From NCBI GenBank assembly GCA_905215105.1, contig CAJMOI010000116.1, forward strand, positions 1-6,493: 6,493 bases of DNA. The letters run 5' to 3'. Origin of the DNA: an uncultured bacterium (GTDB taxonomy: Bacteria; Bacillota; Clostridia; Oscillospirales; Acutalibacteraceae). Position 1 is the first letter of the stretch, and every line of letters begins with the position of its first letter. Under the pieces are notes generated by a model. That model saw only the letters and a list, made by a program, of their open reading frames with translations, ran no database searches and had not been told where the DNA came from. Positions 5,785-6,493 of this stretch are shown one piece after another. The position numbers and the translations under genes were made by a program.

Positions 5785-6493
5785 AATTCTTGAGAGGGTA
5801 CAGCATCTTTTGGAAGCGTATCATAATGGACTGTTGGGTGGCGAAAAGATGCCCGAAGATGAAAATCCGGCCCTTCCTAGAGATTCAAAAGAAAATTATT
5901 TATATTTCACACTGCCTATGGCACTCAATTACCAGAGAAATTCTTACACACTATGGGAATGTGCCAATCGCATGTATGGTGACAATTGCGCCCGAAAAGT
6001 ATTTGACAGCCGCTCTGTTTGTGAGATGGATGAAGAAGAACTTCGGCAAATTTTGGTGAAATATCGAGTGGCATTGCAACCAAACCGTCATCCTGCTATT
6101 TGGTACACCCTTTGCCAGACCATCGAAAACCGGCTGGACGGAGATATTCGTACTTTGTTTTGGCAAAATGATTGCTCGGTGCAGAAAATCAAAGAGTTCA
6201 TTCAAAAGCACAAAAAAGAATTCCCCTATCTTGGCGGAAATAAAATTTGCAATTACTGGTTGTATGTCATCGGGCAACGTACTGACATGGAATTTTGTGA
6301 TTGGGAAGCTCTTTCGATTGCACCGGATACACATGTAATTCAGGCAAGTGTACGCTTGGGAATTCTAACCGATGAAGAAGCAGAACACTCGGATGCACAA
6401 TTTATTACTGCCGAACGGTGGAAAGAATTGCTTGTCGGAAGCGATATTATCCCTATCGCACTTCATACGCCACTGTGGCTTTGGAGCCGGGGA
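5771..6493 (+). CDS. partial HhH-GPD (DNA glycosylase)-like protein, C-terminus beyond window
   Basis: An open frame of 241 codons runs from ATG 5771 to the window end without a stop. It overlaps the end of copy 2 of the kinase by 14 bp in another frame, with a weak GGGGG (5759-5763) 7 nt upstream. I do not recognise the exact family. FPYLGGNKICNYWLYV (151-166) resembles the helix-hairpin-helix of endonuclease III-type glycosylases (LPGVGRKTA), with Lys158 at the catalytic-lysine position. APDTHVIQASVRLG (184-197) resembles the VDTHV.R..RLG segment carrying the catalytic Asp (Asp186 here). The 28-residue spacing between them is longer than the roughly 18 usual in EndoIII. A helical N-terminal part has LPMALNYQRNSYTLW (48-62). 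Composition is clearly more AT-rich than the kinase genes (sampled lines 30-42% GC against 48-62%), which suggests separate origin. A role in base excision or DNA-damage repair is an inference. The start could lie further in. Confidence 0.6.
   Translation, partial: MNRDRILERVQHLLEAYHNGLLGGEKMPEDENPALPRDSKENYLYFTLPMALNYQRNSYTLWECANRMYGDNCARKVFDSRSVCEMDEEELRQILVKYRVALQPNRHPAIWYTLCQTIENRLDGDIRTLFWQNDCSVQKIKEFIQKHKKEFPYLGGNKICNYWLYVIGQRTDMEFCDWEALSIAPDTHVIQASVRLGILTDEEAEHSDAQFITAERWKELLVGSDIIPIALHTPLWLWSRG

Noticed and set aside
5790..6059. An 89-aa frame after the second kinase.
   Set aside because: It lies inside the longer frame from 5771 to the window end, which has the better motif content and continues open.
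1..6493. CRISPR arrays, tRNA/rRNA genes, insertion sequences or attachment sites.
   Set aside because: I saw no repeat-spacer pattern, transposase, terminal inverted repeats or structural RNA sequence anywhere in the window.

Overview
The window looks like a chromosomal segment from a Gram-positive Firmicute of the Clostridia (Oscillospiraceae-like). The reasons are strong AGGAGG-type Shine-Dalgarno sites, sigma-A-like promoters, a split threonine/serine exporter, an ECF-type vitamin transporter subunit and type III pantothenate kinases. The taxon is inferred from gene content and composition, not from a marker gene.

Layout: two divergent transcription units share a control region of about 320 bp (3149-3468). 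The leftward unit has a consensus-like promoter at 3260-3288. It encodes the two halves of a ThrE-type threonine/serine exporter (2387-3148 and 1910-2374) and then a Uup-type ABC-F ATPase (93-1880), with gaps of 12 and 29 bp. A hairpin plus T-run at the left edge (4-32) looks like the terminator of a convergent gene outside the window.

The rightward unit has a TTGCAT-17-TATAAT promoter at 3302-3330 and a leader of about 130 nt that can fold extensively. It encodes an ECF S component, probably for pantothenate, followed by two tandem type III pantothenate kinases (4187-4993 and 4990-5784). A partial, more AT-rich gene (5771 to the window end) follows and has HhH-GPD DNA-glycosylase-like features. 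The unit reads as a pantothenate uptake and phosphorylation module: vitamin import followed by the first step of CoA synthesis.

Three points stand out. The S-component gene is broken by one extra C in a CCCCC run. The two kinases are about 66% identical without gaps, yet each departs from the family consensus at different active-site motifs, which raises the possibility of a heteromeric enzyme. The structured leader before the transporter gene is a candidate cis-regulatory RNA.
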